From assembly GCA_905235885.1 (NCBI GenBank), contig CAJONM010000114.1:1-9593 (forward strand): a DNA stretch of 9,593 nucleotides, in the 5' to 3' direction. Position numbers and translations under genes: made by a program. Positions within the stretch are counted from its first letter, which is position 1. Each line of letters begins with the position of its first letter. The DNA comes from an uncultured Clostridia bacterium. GTDB lineage: Bacteria; Bacillota; Clostridia; UBA1381. This document shows, one piece after another, positions 7,126 through 9,593 of the stretch. The notes beneath the pieces are model-generated. The model searched no databases, was not told the DNA's origin, and saw nothing but the letters and a program-made list of their open reading frames with translations.

Positions 7126-7569
7126 ATGATGATAAAACCCAGTATTACAGAGCTTGACACCTGTGTTGACAGCAGATATACGCTTGTTTCCATGGTGGCG
7201 AAAAGAGCAAGAATGATAGGAATGGAAAGACCGTCGATCTCAGATGAGGGCGCGGCATATGACGCGAACGCGGAGAAGCCGGTAACTCAGGCGGTAGACG
7301 AGATCGCCAAGGGCGTGGTCGGATATGTGCGTTCGGACGCGATAGACCGCGCGATTGAATACGAGGCGGAAAAGGTCATGGCCATAGCCAAGCTTGAAAG
7401 CACGCTTGCCGAGGAAGAAGGCAAGGACGAGGCTGAGGAAGCAGCGCAGGCGGAGAATGAGCCGGTAGATGAGATGGCAGACGATCTGTTTGGTGACGAT
7501 CTTGAATACAGCGCCATAGACGCAGCTCTGAAGCTTGCGCGCGAAAACGAAGCGAGCAGAAACGATTGA
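7126..7569 (+). CDS. rpoZ: RNA polymerase omega subunit with acidic C-terminal extension
   Basis: Omega helps fold and hold the beta' subunit of RNA polymerase. Residues 1-69 match the family: IKPSITELDTCVDSRYTLVSMVAKRAR, a short spacer, then KPVTQAVDEIAKGVVGYV. The start is the first of two ATGs, 9 bases after GGGAGG (7111-7116). Omega is usually about 70-90 residues, while this one has 147. The extra part (about 71-147) is highly acidic: I count 26 Asp/Glu against 7 Lys/Arg. It looks helical or disordered at first (EYEAEKVMAIAKLE), then low-complexity (AEEEGKDEAEEAAQAENEP), and ends with ADDLFGDDLEYSAIDAALKLAREN, which may form a helix. The frame is continuous to the TGA at 7567, with no sign of a fusion to another known domain. 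The location after gmk supports the call. Confidence 0.93.
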   Translation: MMIKPSITELDTCVDSRYTLVSMVAKRARMIGMERPSISDEGAAYDANAEKPVTQAVDEIAKGVVGYVRSDAIDRAIEYEAEKVMAIAKLESTLAEEEGKDEAEEAAQAENEPVDEMADDLFGDDLEYSAIDAALKLARENEASRND

Positions 7570-9593
7570 TGTATGCCGAGGTCATAGTCGCGCATCCTTC
7601 ATATGCCGTAGACCGTATTTTTGATTATGAGATACCACGGGATCTCAGCGGCAGCGTTGCGGTCGGCTCAAGGGTCATAGTCCCGTTCTCGCGCAATAAT
7701 TCCGAGCGCGAGGCGTTCGTGATGCGGATAAAGGACACCACTGAGGCAAAGGGAATAAAGAGCATCATACGGCTTGTATCGCCCGAACCGGCATTTTTGC
7801 CGAATATGGTGCCGCTCATCGAGTTTATGAGGAGCAGGTATCTTTCGTCATACAACGAGATAGCGCATACCGTTATCCCCACAGGCACAGCGGCAAAAAG
7901 CCTTGAATGGATAATACTCGGCGATACCGATACAAATACCCATCTGTCACCGCAGGATACGAAAATAACCGAGCTTTTGGCGGAAAACGGCGGAAGCATG
8001 GATATATACGCACTTAGGTCGTATTTTGACAAGAACATACGCGCCGCCATATCGCGGCTTGAAAAAAAAGGCGTTGTATCAAGGCAGTACACGCATATGC
8101 GCGATATAAACCGCCGCAAAATACGCGCCGCCCGTCTTGCAGTCGAGACTGATGAGGCGCGTGCATACTATGACAAGGCACGGTCAAAAATACAAAAGAG
8201 AATGCTCTCGATACTTATGAGCAACGAATACATTTCGACCGCAGATCTTGTTCGGTTCTCGATGGGCAATTATGACGCGCTCAGCGGTCTTGTAAAAAAT
8301 GGTATGGTCGAATATTTTGATATGTATATCGACCGTCCCGTATACGAGCATAAGGATCAGTTCCAGACGCCGCCCGAACCTACAAGGGAGCAGGCGGCGG
8401 CAATAGATAAGATATGCAAGGGCATAGATAAATCGGCAGGAGATGTTATGCTCCTTTACGGAGTGACGGGCAGCGGAAAGACGGAGGTATTTCTGCGCGC
8501 GATAGACTATGTCGTGCAAAATGGCAAAACGGCGCTCGTGCTTGTGCCGGAGATCTCGCTTACGCCGCAGATGGTATCGCGATTTTCCGACAGATTTGGG
8601 CGGCGCATCGCGATAATGCACAGCGGACTGTCGCTGGGCGAGAGATACGACCAGTGGCGGCGGATAATCAGCGGCGACGCGGATATAGTTATCGGCGCAA
8701 GGAGCGCGGTATTTTCGCCGCTTGACAATATAGGGATAATAATAATCGACGAGGAGCATTCGGAAACATATAAATCAGAAATGAGCCCGTACTATCACGC
8801 GCGAGAGACGGCGATATTCCGCGCAAAGCAAAGCGGCGCGGTAACGCTTCTGGCATCGGCAACGCCGTCGCCGGAGAGCTATCGCATGGCGCTTACGGGT
8901 AAATATAATCTCATTGAGATGACAACGCGTTTTAACAAGAACCGTATGCCGTCCGTTGAGATAGTGGATATGCGCGCCGAGCTGGAGCGAGGCAACAAAA
9001 GTATGTTCTCAAAGGCGCTCTATCAGGCGCTTTCAGAAAATATAGACAATGGCGAGCAGTCGATACTTTTTATGAACAGGCGCGGCTTTTCATCGTTCGT
9101 GTCCTGCCGCAGATGCGGCTTTGTCCCGATCTGCCCCAACTGCAATATATCGCTTACCTATCACAGCTACGGCAACGCACTCAAATGCCATTATTGCGGT
9201 CACAGCGAGCCAAACCCGACAAAATGTCCCGCGTGCGGCAGTAAATATATACGATACTTCGGCGGCGGCACGCAGCGCGTTGAGGAAGAGGTGCGGCAGC
9301 TGTTCCCGAACGCGTCGGCTATACGGCTGGACGCGGATATGACGGCGCGGAAAAATTCGCATAAGGAAATACTTGGCCGCTTCGATAAAGAAAAGATAGA
9401 TATTCTGATAGGCACGCAGATGGTGGCAAAAGGGCTTGATTTTGCGAATGTAACGCTTGTGGGCGTAATGAGCGCGGATACGATGCTGCACATAAACGAT
9501 TTCAGAAGCGGCGAACGCACATTCAATTTGCTTGAGCAGGTGTCGGGCAGAGCCGGACGCGGCGAAAAGAGCGGCAGGGCGATCATCCAGACC
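7569..9593 (+). CDS. priA: Primosomal protein N' (replication restart helicase PriA), 3' end cut
   Basis: PriA is a 3'-to-5' DNA helicase that recognises stalled forks and reloads the replicative helicase. The frame gives 675 codons from ATG 7569 and stays open to the window end; family length (about 730-800) implies some 60-120 residues are missing. The N-terminal block YAEVIVAHPSYAVDRIFDYEIP is the 3'-DNA binding domain, and a winged-helix region follows at about 105-200. The helicase core shows Walker A GVTGSGKTE (298-306), DEEH (394-397), SATPSPES, GTQMVAKGLDF and VSGRAGR. Between the helicase motifs lie the eight zinc-binding cysteines 513, 516, 522, 525, 540, 543, 553 and 556. The ATG overlaps the rpoZ stop by one base (TGATG) and has no clear Shine-Dalgarno site, so translation probably depends on ribosomes ending rpoZ. 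Confidence 0.97.
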   Translation, partial: MYAEVIVAHPSYAVDRIFDYEIPRDLSGSVAVGSRVIVPFSRNNSEREAFVMRIKDTTEAKGIKSIIRLVSPEPAFLPNMVPLIEFMRSRYLSSYNEIAHTVIPTGTAAKSLEWIILGDTDTNTHLSPQDTKITELLAENGGSMDIYALRSYFDKNIRAAISRLEKKGVVSRQYTHMRDINRRKIRAARLAVETDEARAYYDKARSKIQKRMLSILMSNEYISTADLVRFSMGNYDALSGLVKNGMVEYFDMYIDRPVYEHKDQFQTPPEPTREQAAAIDKICKGIDKSAGDVMLLYGVTGSGKTEVFLRAIDYVVQNGKTALVLVPEISLTPQMVSRFSDRFGRRIAIMHSGLSLGERYDQWRRIISGDADIVIGARSAVFSPLDNIGIIIIDEEHSETYKSEMSPYYHARETAIFRAKQSGAVTLLASATPSPESYRMALTGKYNLIEMTTRFNKNRMPSVEIVDMRAELERGNKSMFSKALYQALSENIDNGEQSILFMNRRGFSSFVSCRRCGFVPICPNCNISLTYHSYGNALKCHYCGHSEPNPTKCPACGSKYIRYFGGGTQRVEEEVRQLFPNASAIRLDADMTARKNSHKEILGRFDKEKIDILIGTQMVAKGLDFANVTLVGVMSADTMLHINDFRSGERTFNLLEQVSGRAGRGEKSGRAIIQT

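Noticed and set aside
7625..8759. Two long antisense open frames (7625-8119 and 8184-8759) opposite the 5' half of priA
   Set aside because: priA reads without interruption through the region and matches its family; the antisense frames have no motif.

Overview
The window looks like chromosomal core sequence from an anaerobic Firmicute of the class Clostridia. The evidence is the gene order yicC-remA-gmk-rpoZ-priA, which is typical of Firmicutes, a RemA homologue, Gram-positive style Shine-Dalgarno sites, strong SigA-type promoters, and a secreted transglycosylase with copper-amine-oxidase-like repeats. Base composition is moderate, yet isoleucine is written very often as ATA (for example in remA and priA). 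I cannot name a genus.

Layout. Positions 1-4101 form one rightward gene string: the 3' part of a C69-family dipeptidase, queA, tgt and nfo (endonuclease IV), with gaps of 15 bp, 10 bp and a 1-bp overlap. QueA and Tgt act together in queuosine modification of tRNA: Tgt puts preQ1 into the wobble position and QueA converts it to epoxyqueuosine. The string ends in a perfect 42-bp palindrome (4099-4140) that also holds the stop codon of the convergent gene. That gene (5124 to 4138, minus strand) encodes a secreted SLT-type cell-wall hydrolase with a C-terminal stalk-like domain.

An intergenic region (5125-5332) carries two divergent, near-consensus promoters with a 15-bp inverted repeat between them. 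From the rightward promoter runs a second operon: yicC (RNase-like), remA (DNA-binding matrix regulator), gmk (guanylate kinase), rpoZ (RNA polymerase omega with a long acidic tail) and priA (replication-restart helicase, cut by the window end). Spacing within it is 10, 19 and 18 bp, then a 1-bp overlap at rpoZ/priA.

No tRNA, rRNA, CRISPR array, insertion sequence, phage gene, defence system or riboswitch was recognised. All genes belong to known families, and I do not see a new multi-gene system. The points worth a second look are modest: the acidic omega tail, the palindrome that ends two genes, the possible operator between the divergent promoters, the lack of a Shine-Dalgarno site before priA, and gene-order differences from Bacillus (no coaBC between rpoZ and priA; nfo after tgt).
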